From Candidatus Eremiobacteraceae bacterium (GTDB taxonomy: Bacteria > Vulcanimicrobiota > Vulcanimicrobiia > Eremiobacterales > Eremiobacteraceae), in the NCBI GenBank assembly GCA_035710745.1, contig DASTCX010000015.1:1-62902 (forward strand): a stretch of 62,902 nucleotides of DNA. The letters run 5' to 3'. A program made the translations under genes and the position numbers. Of the stretch, positions 8,073 through 16,924 are shown piece by piece. Below the pieces are notes generated by a model. That model was not told the DNA's origin and did not search any database. It worked only from the letters and a program-made list of their open reading frames with translations. Position 1 is the first letter of the stretch. Each line of letters starts with the position of its first letter.

Positions 8073-8156
8073 TACGCATGCGTAGCGACCATATGTGCGG
8101 TCGAATTTGTGGTAAGCCGAGCGATGCTCGGCCCCGATATCTTACCGCTTTTTGAC
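8073..8156. promoter_or_regulatory. Nested palindromes between the tsaE operon and gyrA
   Basis: TACGCATGCGTA at 8073-8084 is a perfect 12-bp palindrome, a possible operator between the divergent units. Downstream, GGTAAG (8111-8116) pairs with CTTACC (8141-8146) around an inner hairpin CCGAGC-GAT-GCTCGG (8117-8131), and is followed by GCTTTTTG. The arrangement looks like an attenuator or weak terminator in the gyrA leader. Supercoiling-responsive control of gyrA is common, but no direct evidence for a mechanism is visible. Confidence 0.4.
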
Positions 8157-8260
8157 CAGGCCGAGAACACGTTGTGAGAGGACCCGGCGGCCCTAAAGAA
8201 CCGGGCGACGGCGGCAAGAAAACGCCGCGCGAGATAAGCTTCGAGGAATACCGACACGCT

Positions 8261-10702
8261 ATGCCATCCGATCGAATCCTAACCGTCAACATCGAAGACG
8301 AGATGCGGCGGTCCTACATCGATTACGCGATGAGCGTGATCGTGGCCCGAGCGCTCCCCGACGTCCGCGACGGTCTCAAGCCCGTCCACCGGCGCATCCT
8401 GTACGCCATGTCGCAGCTCGGCCTCAACCCTGACAAGGCGCACCGCAAGTGCGCCGGCACGGTCGGTGAGGTCCTGAAGAACTACCATCCGCACGGCGAC
8501 GTGTCGGTCTACGACGCGCTCGTCCGCATGGCCCAGGATTTCAGCCTCCGCTACCCGCTCGTCGACGGCCACGGCAACTTCGGTTCGGTCGACGGCGATC
8601 CGCCCGCGGCGATGCGCTACACGGAAGCGCGGCTAGCGGCGCTGTCGCTCGAAATGCTCGCCGACATCGACAAAGAGACGGTCGATTTCGTCCCCAACTA
8701 CGACGCATCGTCGCGCGAGCCGGCGCTCTTGCCGTCACGCGTGCCGAACTTGCTCGTCAACGGATCGTCGGGCATCGCGGTCGGCATGGCGACGAACATC
8801 CCGCCGCACAACATGACCGAAGTGTGCGATGCGCTCATCGCGCTCATCGACGATCGCGATCTCAAGGACGAGGAACTGCTGAAGATCGTCACCGGCCCGG
8901 ACTTCCCGACCGGCGGCCTCATCCTCGGGCGCGAAGGCATCCGTCAGAGCTATCTCACCGGCCGTGGCTCGATCGTCATGCGCTCGAAGCACGAGTTCGA
9001 GGAGCTGCGCGGCGGTCGCCAGGCGATCATCGTCACCGAGATCCCGTTCCAGGTCAACAAAGCGCGCCTCATCGAGTCGATCGCACAGCTCGTCCAGGAC
9101 AAGAAGACCGCCGGCATCGCCGATCTGCGCGACGAGAGCGACCGCAAGGGCATGCGCATCGTCATCGAGCTCAAGCGCGACGGGCAGGCGCAGCTCGTCC
9201 TCAACCAGCTGTACAAACACACGCCGCTCCAGACGTCGTTCGGCGTCAACTGCGTCGCCCTGGTCGATGGCCAACCGCGAACGCTGAGCCTGCGCGAGAT
9301 GCTCGTCGAGTACATCGAGCATCGCAAAGAAGTGACGACGCGGCGCTGCCGCTTCGACCTGCGCAAGGCGAAAGAACGCGCCCACATCCTCGAGGGCTAC
9401 CGTATAGCCCTCGACCACATCGACGCGATCATCAAGCTCATCCGCGGATCGCAGACCACCGACGACGCGCGCTCGGGCTTGATGAAGAAGTTCGAGCTGA
9501 GCGAGATCCAGGCGAACGCGATCCTCGACCTCCGCCTGCAGCGCCTTGTCGCTCTCGAGCGCCAGAAGATCGAAGACGAATACGTCGCGCTGCTCAAGAC
9601 GATCGCGAACCTCGAGGACATCCTCAAGAGCCAGCGGCGCATCTACGGGCTCGTCAAAGACGACGTCAACGCGCTCAAGAAGAAGTTCGGCGACAAGCGG
9701 CGCACGCAGATCGTCGAAGCCGAAGGCGAGTTCGCCGTCGAGGACCTCATCGCGGACACGAACGTCGTCGTCACGGTCACCGCGGGCGGCTACATCAAGC
9801 GGCAGATCGTCGACGCCTTCCGCGCGCAAAATCGCGGCGGGCGGGGCATCACGGGCGTCAACCTCAAGAAGGAAGACGTGCCGCGCCATCTGTTCCCGGC
9901 GACGACGCACCAGCACGTGCTCTTCTTCACCAACCGCGGCCGGGTCTACCGGTTGCGCGCGCACGAGATACCGGACGCGTCGCGCCAAGCGCGCGGTACC
10001 GCGCTCGTCAATCTGCTGACGCTCCCGCCCGGCGAGACCGTCACGGCCGTGCTTCCCATCCGAACGCTCGGCACCGAAGAATTCCTCGTCATGGTGACGC
10101 GCCGCGGCTACATCAAGAAGACGACGCTCTCCGACTTCGGCGGCGTACGCCGCTCCGGACTCATCGCCATCAACCTCATGCAAGGGGACGAGCTGCTCAA
10201 CGTCCAGCTGACGGACGGCACAGCCGAACTCGTGCTCGCGACATCGGATGGTTACGCGATCCGCTTCGACGAGAAGACCGTGCGGCCGATGGGCCGCGCG
10301 AGCCGCGGCGTGCGCGCCGTGCGCCTTACCGGTCGCGCGAACGTCGTGGCGATGGACGTCGTCGGCAAGGATCGGCGAGAGGTCCTCGTCATCACGCGCA
10401 ACGGTTACGGCAAGCGGACGCCGATCGACGACTATCGCAAGACGAATCGCGGCGGCAAGGGCATCAAAGCGTTCAACCGTACCGAGAAGAACGGCGACAT
10501 CATCGAGCAGCTGCTCGTGAAGCCCGATGACGAGATCATGGTCATTTCGTCGAAGGGCATCGTCATCCGCACCCGCGTCTTCGAGATCCGCGAGACGGGC
10601 CGGGCGGCGCAGGGCGTGCGCGTCATGAAACTCGAGGAGGGTGACGCCGTCATCGACGCCGCGAACATCGGCCATCGTGCGGAGGAGGCGGAACGGATAT
10701 GA
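8261..10702 (+). CDS. gyrA: DNA gyrase subunit A
   Basis: Catalytic subunit of DNA gyrase; breaks and rejoins DNA through a tyrosine, here Y120 in [10 protein letters not shown]. The N-terminal breakage-reunion domain and six-bladed C-terminal domain are complete. A GyrA-box variant (QNRGGRG) lies at the start of the C-terminal domain, supporting GyrA over ParC. With the ATG at 8261 the numbering lags E. coli by two residues; a GTG at 8174 would add 29 residues. At the main quinolone-contact site the sequence is [10 protein letters not shown], so valine (V81) replaces serine/alanine. gyrB is not in the window. GAGGAA at 8244-8249 can serve as ribosome binding site. Confidence 0.95.
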   Translation: MPSDRILTVNIEDEMRRSYIDYAMSVIVARALPDVRDGLKPVHRRILYAMSQLGLNPDKAHRKCAGTVGEVLKNYHPHGDVSVYDALVRMAQDFSLRYPLVDGHGNFGSVDGDPPAAMRYTEARLAALSLEMLADIDKETVDFVPNYDASSREPALLPSRVPNLLVNGSSGIAVGMATNIPPHNMTEVCDALIALIDDRDLKDEELLKIVTGPDFPTGGLILGREGIRQSYLTGRGSIVMRSKHEFEELRGGRQAIIVTEIPFQVNKARLIESIAQLVQDKKTAGIADLRDESDRKGMRIVIELKRDGQAQLVLNQLYKHTPLQTSFGVNCVALVDGQPRTLSLREMLVEYIEHRKEVTTRRCRFDLRKAKERAHILEGYRIALDHIDAIIKLIRGSQTTDDARSGLMKKFELSEIQANAILDLRLQRLVALERQKIEDEYVALLKTIANLEDILKSQRRIYGLVKDDVNALKKKFGDKRRTQIVEAEGEFAVEDLIADTNVVVTVTAGGYIKRQIVDAFRAQNRGGRGITGVNLKKEDVPRHLFPATTHQHVLFFTNRGRVYRLRAHEIPDASRQARGTALVNLLTLPPGETVTAVLPIRTLGTEEFLVMVTRRGYIKKTTLSDFGGVRRSGLIAINLMQGDELLNVQLTDGTAELVLATSDGYAIRFDEKTVRPMGRASRGVRAVRLTGRANVVAMDVVGKDRREVLVITRNGYGKRTPIDDYRKTNRGGKGIKAFNRTEKNGDIIEQLLVKPDDEIMVISSKGIVIRTRVFEIRETGRAAQGVRVMKLEEGDAVIDAANIGHRAEEAERI

Positions 10703-10751
10703 CGCGAAGTCCGTCCGCCCTCGAACCGTCGCAGTCGCATAGGAGATCCTC

Positions 10752-11087
10752 GTGAGCGATCCGGTCACCGTCAGCCAAAGTTCTTTCCAATCTGAAGTGC
10801 TTCAGTCGGGTTCGCCCGTGCTCGTCGACTTCTGGGCGACCTGGTGCTCGCCGTGCCTCGCCATCGCGCCGCTCGTCAAACGGCTGGCGGCCACGTATCA
10901 AGGCCGCCTCAAGGTCGCCAAGGTCGATACCGACGAGAACCAAGACCTCGCTGCGCGCTACGACGTGACCGGCATCCCGTGTCTCATCCTTTTCAAGAAC
11001 GGCGAACCCGTCGACCGGATCGTCGGTTACGTGCCTGAGAAGATGCTCGTCGCGATGGTCGAGAAGCACCTCACCCCGGCCGCTTAG
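10752..11087 (+). CDS. trxA: Thioredoxin
   Basis: 111-residue thioredoxin with fold landmarks FWATWCSPC, DTDENQDLAARYDVTGIPCLILF and the cis-proline. The redox motif is WCSPC, not the usual WCGPC; this may change its redox potential. The start is GTG at 10752, preceded by TAGGAGATC. No signal peptide, so cytosolic. It follows gyrA by 50 bases and precedes selA; a palindromic element separates it from selA. Confidence 0.93.
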   Translation: MSDPVTVSQSSFQSEVLQSGSPVLVDFWATWCSPCLAIAPLVKRLAATYQGRLKVAKVDTDENQDLAARYDVTGIPCLILFKNGEPVDRIVGYVPEKMLVAMVEKHLTPAA

Positions 11088-11110
11088 TCGTATCATCAAA
11101 GATCCCGTAG

Positions 11111-11132
11111 CGGTCGAGCTTTAGCTCGACCG
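11111..11132. repeat. GCGGTCGA palindromic element
   Basis: CGGTCGAGCT / AGCTCGACCG with TT loop, followed by CGCGG. It lies between trxA and selA. Compared with 4884 the loop differs but the arms pair perfectly. Confidence 0.85.
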
Positions 11133-11161
11133 CCGCGGTCTTCCCAAGCGCCAAACAAATC

Positions 11162-12541
11162 ATGGACACCGACTCGCTGCGATCCGTCCCCGCCGTCCAC
11201 CGTTTCACCGACGACGCGGCGATCGCGGCCTACCGTCCATTGCTCGGGGCGTCAGCGGTCAAGACGTGCGTCAATGAAGTCCTCGAAGGAGCGCGCGCGG
11301 CCGCCAGCGCGGGCGATCCGTTAACGTTTGACCTGTTGCGCGAGCGCGTGCTGAGCGCGCTTGCCGCGCGCGAGGCCGACGGCCTCATCGGCGTCGTCAA
11401 CGCCACCGGCGTCCTGCTCCACACGAACTTCGGCCGAGCGCCGCTCGCTGACGCGGCGATCGATGCCGTCGCAAGACTCGGTCCGGGCTATACGAACCTC
11501 GAATTCGATCTCGAGAGCGGCGATCGCGGCAGCCGTTACGATCGCGTCGCGTCGCAGCTGTGCGAACTCTCGGGCGCGCAAGCGGCGCTCGTCGTCAACA
11601 ATTGCGCCGCCGCCGTCCTGATCGTGCTCGACACGTTCGCGCGCGGCCGCGAAGTCGTCGTCAGCCGCGGCCAGCTCATCGAGATCGGCGGCGCGTTCCG
11701 CCTTCCCGACGTCCTTAGGAAGAGCGGCGCGACGCTCGTCGAGGTCGGCACGACCAACCGCACGTACGGCGCGGATTACCGCGACGCGTGGTCGGAGCGG
11801 ACTGCGATCTTCATGCGTTCGCATCCGAGCAACTACCGTGTCGAGGGCTTCACCGCCGAAGTCGACGCGGGCTCGATGGCGGCGATGGCGCGCGAACTCG
11901 GCGTCTTGTCGTTCGAGGATCTCGGCTCCGGCGCGCTCGTCGATCTGTCGCGTTTCGGGTTGCCCCGCGAGCCGACGCTTGCGGACGAGATCGCCGCCGG
12001 CGTCGACCTCGTCGCGGTCTCCGGCGACAAGCTGCTCGGCGGACCTCAGTGCGGCATCATCGCCGGGCGCGGCGGGCTCATCGACGCGCTGCGACGCAAC
12101 CCGTTGCTTCGTGCCCTACGCGTCGATAAGATGACGCTCGCCTCGCTCTCGGCGACGCTCGCGCTTTACATCGAGCCGGGGCGCTTGCGCGACATCCCCT
12201 TCTTCGCGATGCTGACGACGCCGCTTGACGATCTTCGAGCGCGCGCCGACGCGATCTGCAAGGCGACGAGCGGCGCGCGATCGATCGACGTCAGCACCCG
12301 CGACACGCTGTCCGCGATAGGCGGCGGCAGCCTGCCTACTTCGACGATCGCTTCCGCGGGCATCGCTCTCATCTCGCGCGAGACGAGCGTCGACGACTTA
12401 GCGGCGCATCTGCGACGTCGGCGGCCGCCGATCGTCGGACGCGCGGACGGCGACTGCGTCGTCCTCGACCTTCGCACGGTGCGACCCGCCGAGGACGCCG
12501 CCATCGTCGCGGCCGTCATGTCCGCCCCGGCATGCGTATAG
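11162..12541 (+). CDS. selA: L-seryl-tRNA(Sec) selenium transferase SelA
   Basis: PLP enzyme that converts seryl-tRNA(Sec) to selenocysteyl-tRNA(Sec) using selenophosphate. At 459 residues it has full length. Seen: N-terminal tRNA-binding helices with NATGVLLHTNFGRAPL, the substrate-binding region VGTTNRTYGADY, and the PLP lysine in VSGDKLLGGPQ (about residue 290). The matching tRNA-Sec gene is at 47023-47116. selB overlaps its end by 10 bases, so the two are translated together. No selD in the window. Confidence 0.96.
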   Translation: MDTDSLRSVPAVHRFTDDAAIAAYRPLLGASAVKTCVNEVLEGARAAASAGDPLTFDLLRERVLSALAAREADGLIGVVNATGVLLHTNFGRAPLADAAIDAVARLGPGYTNLEFDLESGDRGSRYDRVASQLCELSGAQAALVVNNCAAAVLIVLDTFARGREVVVSRGQLIEIGGAFRLPDVLRKSGATLVEVGTTNRTYGADYRDAWSERTAIFMRSHPSNYRVEGFTAEVDAGSMAAMARELGVLSFEDLGSGALVDLSRFGLPREPTLADEIAAGVDLVAVSGDKLLGGPQCGIIAGRGGLIDALRRNPLLRALRVDKMTLASLSATLALYIEPGRLRDIPFFAMLTTPLDDLRARADAICKATSGARSIDVSTRDTLSAIGGGSLPTSTIASAGIALISRETSVDDLAAHLRRRRPPIVGRADGDCVVLDLRTVRPAEDAAIVAAVMSAPACV

Positions 12542-14445
12542 TCGGGACCGCCGGGCACGTCGATCACGGCAAGAGCTCTCTCGTCATCTCGCTGACCGGC
12601 CACAATCCCGACCGCTGGGTCGAGGAGCTCGAGCGCGGCATGACCCTCGACCTCGGGTTCGCGCCTTTGCGCTTTTCCGACGGCGTCGAGGCGGGCATCA
12701 TCGACGTGCCCGGCCACGAGCGTTTCATCCATAATATGCTCGCCGGCGCGGCCGGCATCGACGTGCTCCTGCTCGTCGTCGACGCGCTCGAAGGCCCGCG
12801 GGCGCAGACCCGTGAGCACCTTCAGATACTCGGCTTCCTCAATGTCGCGCGCTCGATCGTCGTGCTCACGAAGATCGATATCGCAGACGAGGCGGCGGTC
12901 TCGCGCTCGACCGCGGCGGTGCGCGATACGATCGTGGGAACCGTAGCCGCCGATGCTGCGATCATGGCCGTGTCGAACGCGACCGGCCAAGGTATCGAGG
13001 AGCTGAAATCGGCGATCCACGATGCGCTCGTCGCGCTTCCGCCGCGGCGCGAGGACGCGCCGGCGTTCTTGCCGATCGATCGCGTCTTCGCTCTGCCCGG
13101 TCACGGCACGATCGTCACGGGCACGCTCATGCAAGGGATGATCCGCGCGGGTGACACGCTGACGCTCCAGCCTGCGGACCGGCCGGCGCGCGTGCGCAGC
13201 CTTCAGATCTTCGGACGCAAGACCGGCAGCGCTCACGCCGGCTCCCGATTGGCGATCAACGTGCCCGGCATCGATGCCTCGACGACACGGCGCGGAGACG
13301 TCCTCGCCGCAACTCGCGAGTTCGAGCCGTCGTCGATGTTGTCTGTCGAGTTCACGCCGCTCGAAGGGGCATTGCCCCTCTTGCGCCGGCGCACCGCGGT
13401 GCGCGTCCACATCGGCTCGGCGGAGATCGAAGGACGCCTCGTGTTCGACGAGCGGCCGACGACGGCAGAGCCGGTGCAGGGGCTCGTCGAACTGGCGCGC
13501 CCGACGGTGACGTATCGCGGCGCTCGATTCATCGTACGTCGTTTGAGTCCGAAGGATCTCCTCGGCGGCGGCACCGTCGTGTACAGCGATCTTGGGGAGC
13601 GGTCGAGATTCATCTCGACCGCCGCGGCCGGTCCAGACGATACGAACCGAGACGACGCGCTCTGCCTTGAGGCGATCGAATCCGTCGGCATTGCAACCGT
13701 CGAGCTTCTTAAGATCGCCTCTGCTGCGAATATCCTCGAGGCCGCGGCACGCTCGGCGGTCGGTCGCCTTGTCGAAGAAGGCCGCGTCGTCGCGCTTGCA
13801 AAGCCGGTCTCGTACCTCACGCGTGAAGCGTACGAAACGGCTTTCGAGCGATGCGCCGCTGCTTTGCGCGAACGTCACGCGCGCGCGCCGTGGCGCTTAG
13901 GCTGCTCGGCTTCGGAGATCGCCTCCGCTCTCGGCATCGACGATATGCTATGCACGCGCCTGCTCGTCGCGTGGCACGACGACGGTCGCATCGCGGTGAA
14001 ATCGCGGTGCTGGCGATTACCGGAGTTCACACCGACGCTCGCACCCGAACAGCAGGCGTTCTTCGCAGAAGCGTTTCGCGTCGACGCTACCGCGCCGCTC
14101 GTGCCGGCATCGTATGCGAGCGCGATGAGCGGTGCCGACGACCGTCGCATCTCGGGCACACGCGAAGCGTTCGAATCGCTCGTCGCCGCGGGCCAACTGG
14201 TCCGTATCGGCGACGACGTCTACCGTCGAAATCAATTCGACCGCGCGCGCCTCACGGTGGAAAACGCGCTTGCGAACGGCGACAGTGCGACGACATCACA
14301 GCTGCGTGTCGCGCTTGGAATATCGCGCAAGTACGCGTTGCCGCTTTTAGAACACTTCGACTCGCTCGGCATCACCGTGCGCGACGGAGACCTCAGGCGA
14401 CTGCGTGCAAGCGCGGGAAATACCGGGTCTCGCGTACAAGTGTGA
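12532..14445 (+). CDS. selB: Selenocysteine-specific elongation factor SelB
   Basis: GTPase that carries Sec-tRNA(Sec) to UGA codons marked by a SECIS hairpin. G-domain motifs: GHVDHGKSSLV (P-loop), DVPGHERFI (G3) and TKID (G4). Domains II-III follow, then C-terminal winged helices that bind SECIS RNA. At 637 residues it is normal length. A complete GCGGTCGA palindromic element (13599-13622 plus a GC-rich tail) lies inside the gene and is translated in frame as about eleven residues, ERSRFISTAAA, in the linker between domain III and the winged helices. The GTPase core is not affected. Confidence 0.95.
   Translation: MRIVGTAGHVDHGKSSLVISLTGHNPDRWVEELERGMTLDLGFAPLRFSDGVEAGIIDVPGHERFIHNMLAGAAGIDVLLLVVDALEGPRAQTREHLQILGFLNVARSIVVLTKIDIADEAAVSRSTAAVRDTIVGTVAADAAIMAVSNATGQGIEELKSAIHDALVALPPRREDAPAFLPIDRVFALPGHGTIVTGTLMQGMIRAGDTLTLQPADRPARVRSLQIFGRKTGSAHAGSRLAINVPGIDASTTRRGDVLAATREFEPSSMLSVEFTPLEGALPLLRRRTAVRVHIGSAEIEGRLVFDERPTTAEPVQGLVELARPTVTYRGARFIVRRLSPKDLLGGGTVVYSDLGERSRFISTAAAGPDDTNRDDALCLEAIESVGIATVELLKIASAANILEAAARSAVGRLVEEGRVVALAKPVSYLTREAYETAFERCAAALRERHARAPWRLGCSASEIASALGIDDMLCTRLLVAWHDDGRIAVKSRCWRLPEFTPTLAPEQQAFFAEAFRVDATAPLVPASYASAMSGADDRRISGTREAFESLVAAGQLVRIGDDVYRRNQFDRARLTVENALANGDSATTSQLRVALGISRKYALPLLEHFDSLGITVRDGDLRRLRASAGNTGSRVQV
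13599..13622. repeat. GCGGTCGA palindromic element inside selB
   Basis: GCGGTCGAGAT / ATCTCGACCGC with TC loop, followed by CGCGGCC, identical in its core to the copy at 62650. Unlike most other copies it lies within a coding sequence and keeps the reading frame. This resembles palindromic elements known to insert into protein genes in Rickettsia. Confidence 0.88.
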
Positions 14446-14495
14446 ATGCGATGGTAACTCCGCGTCATTTAAATGGAAACGGCCTTAGGAGGATA

Positions 14496-16763
14496 ATGCT
14501 CGCCCTGACCGCGGCCCTCGTCGCATGGTCCGCGTCCGCGACACTCGCGCTCGCCGTCGATACCGGTACGCTGCGCGGCTTCGTCACGGACACGAACGGC
14601 CGCGCGATCGCCGGCGCCCACGTCACAGCCTCGATCGCTCGCTCGTCTTTCGGAGCCGTGAGCACCGCTGACGGTTCGTTCACGATCTCATCGATGCCGC
14701 AGGGCGTTTACAGCATCGACGTCACCGCTCGCGGCTTCCAGCGCCTCAGCGACCAGATCGTCGAAGTGAACGCCGGCGAGACATCGGACGTGAACCTCAC
14801 CCTCTCGCAGCAGTCGGCTTCTGCGATGGCGACCATAGGCCGCGTCACGGTCAACGGATCTAATGCGCTCTCGACCGCGTCGGCGCCGACGACCGACCTC
14901 GCCCCTCAAGATCTCGCCGGCCGCGGAGTCGAGCAGCTCTCGCAGATACTCGGCGATCAGATCGCGCTGACATTGACGCGCCAGATGGGCGGCGCCCCAG
15001 GTCTGCCGGAATCGGCGAGCATCCGCGGCCCGGATCCGTCGGAGACGGTCGTCGACATCGACGGGCATCAAGTGAACAACTCGAACACCGGCGATTTCGA
15101 TCTCGAGCTCATGGATCCGGCGGAATACTCGAGCGTCCAGGTCGTCTATGGGATCGGCCCGTCATCGCTCGTCGGCGCGAACACGCAAGGCGGAGCGATC
15201 AATTTCCGCACGATCGAACCCACGACCGAAGACCACGGACTGCTGCGCTTCACAGCCGGCAGTTTCGGCACGTTCGGGGAGACCGCGCAAGCGACTGGCA
15301 CTGACGGTCAGTTCGGCTATGCGCTCTCGTGGCATCACTACACGACGCAGGGCGAGACGCGCGATTTCTCGGTCATCGATTCGAACACCGGCCTTCCCGT
15401 CGAGCTCGGCAGCGGTGTCAACGGCGTTTCGACGCTCGCGAAGCTGCGCTACACGCTCGACGGCGGCCTCGGTTTCGCCGAGGTGACGTATAGGAACACT
15501 GCCGCCTCGCGCGATCTTTCCGCCGGCTTGAGCACGCCGGTCAACCCGGCGAACGCAGGAGAAGGCGCGGTGTTCGATACCGCGCAGGGCGCGTCGGATG
15601 AGACGAATGCTCCCGCATTCGGCGTCGATCTCTCCTTGCCGGTCGGTGCGCTCGACGCGTCGGGTGCGGTGACGGCGTCTCTGGTCGCTCGACATCTCAC
15701 GAGCACGTCCGACGAATCGACGCCGAACGTCGACCCGGCGCTCAATCCCTACCTCATCGACCAGCGCGACCAGCTGAGCGACGACTCGCTCGAGTACGAC
15801 CGCTATGCCGGCGACTCGACATTCACCCTCGAAGGCGACATCCGGCACGAGCAATTGACCGCGCCGGTCGTGCTCGCGCCAGGCCCGGGCACCCAATCTC
15901 AGACGCAGCGTTCGTTCGTCGCGCGCGATGAGTGGAGTCCGACGTCGCACCTCCACTACACGCTCGCCGCGTATGCGAGCCGCTACGACACCTTCGGTTC
16001 GTCGATCGATCCGCGCGTCGCGATCGTGTGGACGCCTTCGGCCGATGCCATCTTCAGAGCTTCCGTCGGTTCCGGCTTCCGCGCTCCTCTGCTCGCGGAG
16101 CGCGCGTTCAATCCAAATCTGACCGCCGAACGCACGACCGAGTACGAGCTGGGCTACCAGGCGCGCCTTGGCGACGGCGAGCGGCCGGTGAGCGGCGAGC
16201 TCAACCTCTACCGCACGAACTTGCGCGACCCGATCTTCTTCACGGTCAACCCCGACGGCAGTTTGGCGTTCTTGGAGAACCTCGGTTTCGTCGTCTATCA
16301 GGGCGCGGAGCTGCGGTTCGACGCGCCGCTAGCCGGCGGGACCGAACTGCAAGCCGCATACGGTGTCGACATCGCATATCCGGTCGACAATCCGTTCGCG
16401 TTCGACCCCGCGGCGCCAAACGTCGTCGCAGGCGAGCAGTTCCAGAGCATCCCGCCGCGCAAGGCGACGCTTAGCGCTATCCACGACCAGGGCGGATTGC
16501 TCGAACGTCTCGACGCGACGTACGAAAGCTCGAACAACGAATTGAACCGGCCGGCGTACGCGCTGTTCAACGCGACGGTCGCGAAGACGTTCGGCCAGAC
16601 GCAGATCGCGCTCTCGGCGCTCAATCTGACAAATCAGTTCGACGACCGCTTCACCCTACCGGGCGCGGGCGTGCCTTATCCGACGCCCGGTGGCCTGGCG
16701 CCGACCGATGCGTTCTCGCTGCAGGGCCAGAGCGTCTCGGTCACGATCACGCGCCGGCTCTAG
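14496..16763 (+). CDS. TonB-dependent receptor with carboxypeptidase-like N-domain
   Basis: 755-residue outer membrane receptor. Start ATG 14496 has a strong AGGAGG at 14487-14492 and gives a clear signal peptide (MLALTAALVAWSASATLALA). Residues about 25-110 form a carboxypeptidase-regulatory-like beta-sandwich (GTLRGFVTDTNGRAIAGAHV); then a plug domain with SASIRGPDPSETVVDIDG, and a C-terminal beta barrel ending in an aromatic/charged strand (SVTITRRL). Such receptors import siderophores, cobalamin or other large solutes using TonB energy. Substrate is not evident. It starts 50 bases after selB. No TonB/ExbBD in the window. Confidence 0.88.
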   Translation: MLALTAALVAWSASATLALAVDTGTLRGFVTDTNGRAIAGAHVTASIARSSFGAVSTADGSFTISSMPQGVYSIDVTARGFQRLSDQIVEVNAGETSDVNLTLSQQSASAMATIGRVTVNGSNALSTASAPTTDLAPQDLAGRGVEQLSQILGDQIALTLTRQMGGAPGLPESASIRGPDPSETVVDIDGHQVNNSNTGDFDLELMDPAEYSSVQVVYGIGPSSLVGANTQGGAINFRTIEPTTEDHGLLRFTAGSFGTFGETAQATGTDGQFGYALSWHHYTTQGETRDFSVIDSNTGLPVELGSGVNGVSTLAKLRYTLDGGLGFAEVTYRNTAASRDLSAGLSTPVNPANAGEGAVFDTAQGASDETNAPAFGVDLSLPVGALDASGAVTASLVARHLTSTSDESTPNVDPALNPYLIDQRDQLSDDSLEYDRYAGDSTFTLEGDIRHEQLTAPVVLAPGPGTQSQTQRSFVARDEWSPTSHLHYTLAAYASRYDTFGSSIDPRVAIVWTPSADAIFRASVGSGFRAPLLAERAFNPNLTAERTTEYELGYQARLGDGERPVSGELNLYRTNLRDPIFFTVNPDGSLAFLENLGFVVYQGAELRFDAPLAGGTELQAAYGVDIAYPVDNPFAFDPAAPNVVAGEQFQSIPPRKATLSAIHDQGGLLERLDATYESSNNELNRPAYALFNATVAKTFGQTQIALSALNLTNQFDDRFTLPGAGVPYPTPGGLAPTDAFSLQGQSVSVTITRRL

Positions 16764-16776
16764 GCAACCTGACGCA

Positions 16777-16808
16777 GGGAGCGGTCGAGATTTATGTCGA
16801 CCGCTCCC
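16777..16808. repeat. GCGGTCGA palindromic element, possible terminator
   Basis: GGGAGCGGTCGA / TCGACCGCTCCC, 12-bp arms with an 8-base loop, just after the TonB receptor stop. A decayed second half-copy follows (about 16818-16845, ending GTCGACCGCTCC). Could help end transcription between convergent genes. Confidence 0.8.
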
Positions 16809-16867
16809 TACTCTATGCGACGACCCTAAGCGTCGACCGCTCCATCTTTTCGGGTTCGTCATCGAAA

Positions 16868-16903
16868 TGGAAGTGGCCGGCGATCGCGCGCCGGCCACTT
16901 TCC
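16868..16903 (-). terminator. Strong hairpin terminator of the PstS-like gene
   Basis: Arms GTGGCCGGCG (16873-16882) and CGCCGGCCAC (16889-16898) with a 6-base loop, flanked by short AAG/CTTT tracts. It lies 20-50 bases past the minus-strand stop and may act in both directions between convergent genes. The T tract is short. Confidence 0.6.
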
Positions 16904-16924
16904 TGTCGCGGGTGACTTCGTAGC

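Noticed and set aside
8735-10768. 677-residue open frame antisense to gyrA
   Set aside because: Shadow of gyrA; acidic low-complexity composition typical of the complementary frame in GC-rich genes.
13851-14495. N-terminal extension of the first TonB receptor through selB
   Set aside because: Signal peptide and AGGAGG site place the start at 14496; the extension is arginine-rich shadow sequence of selB.
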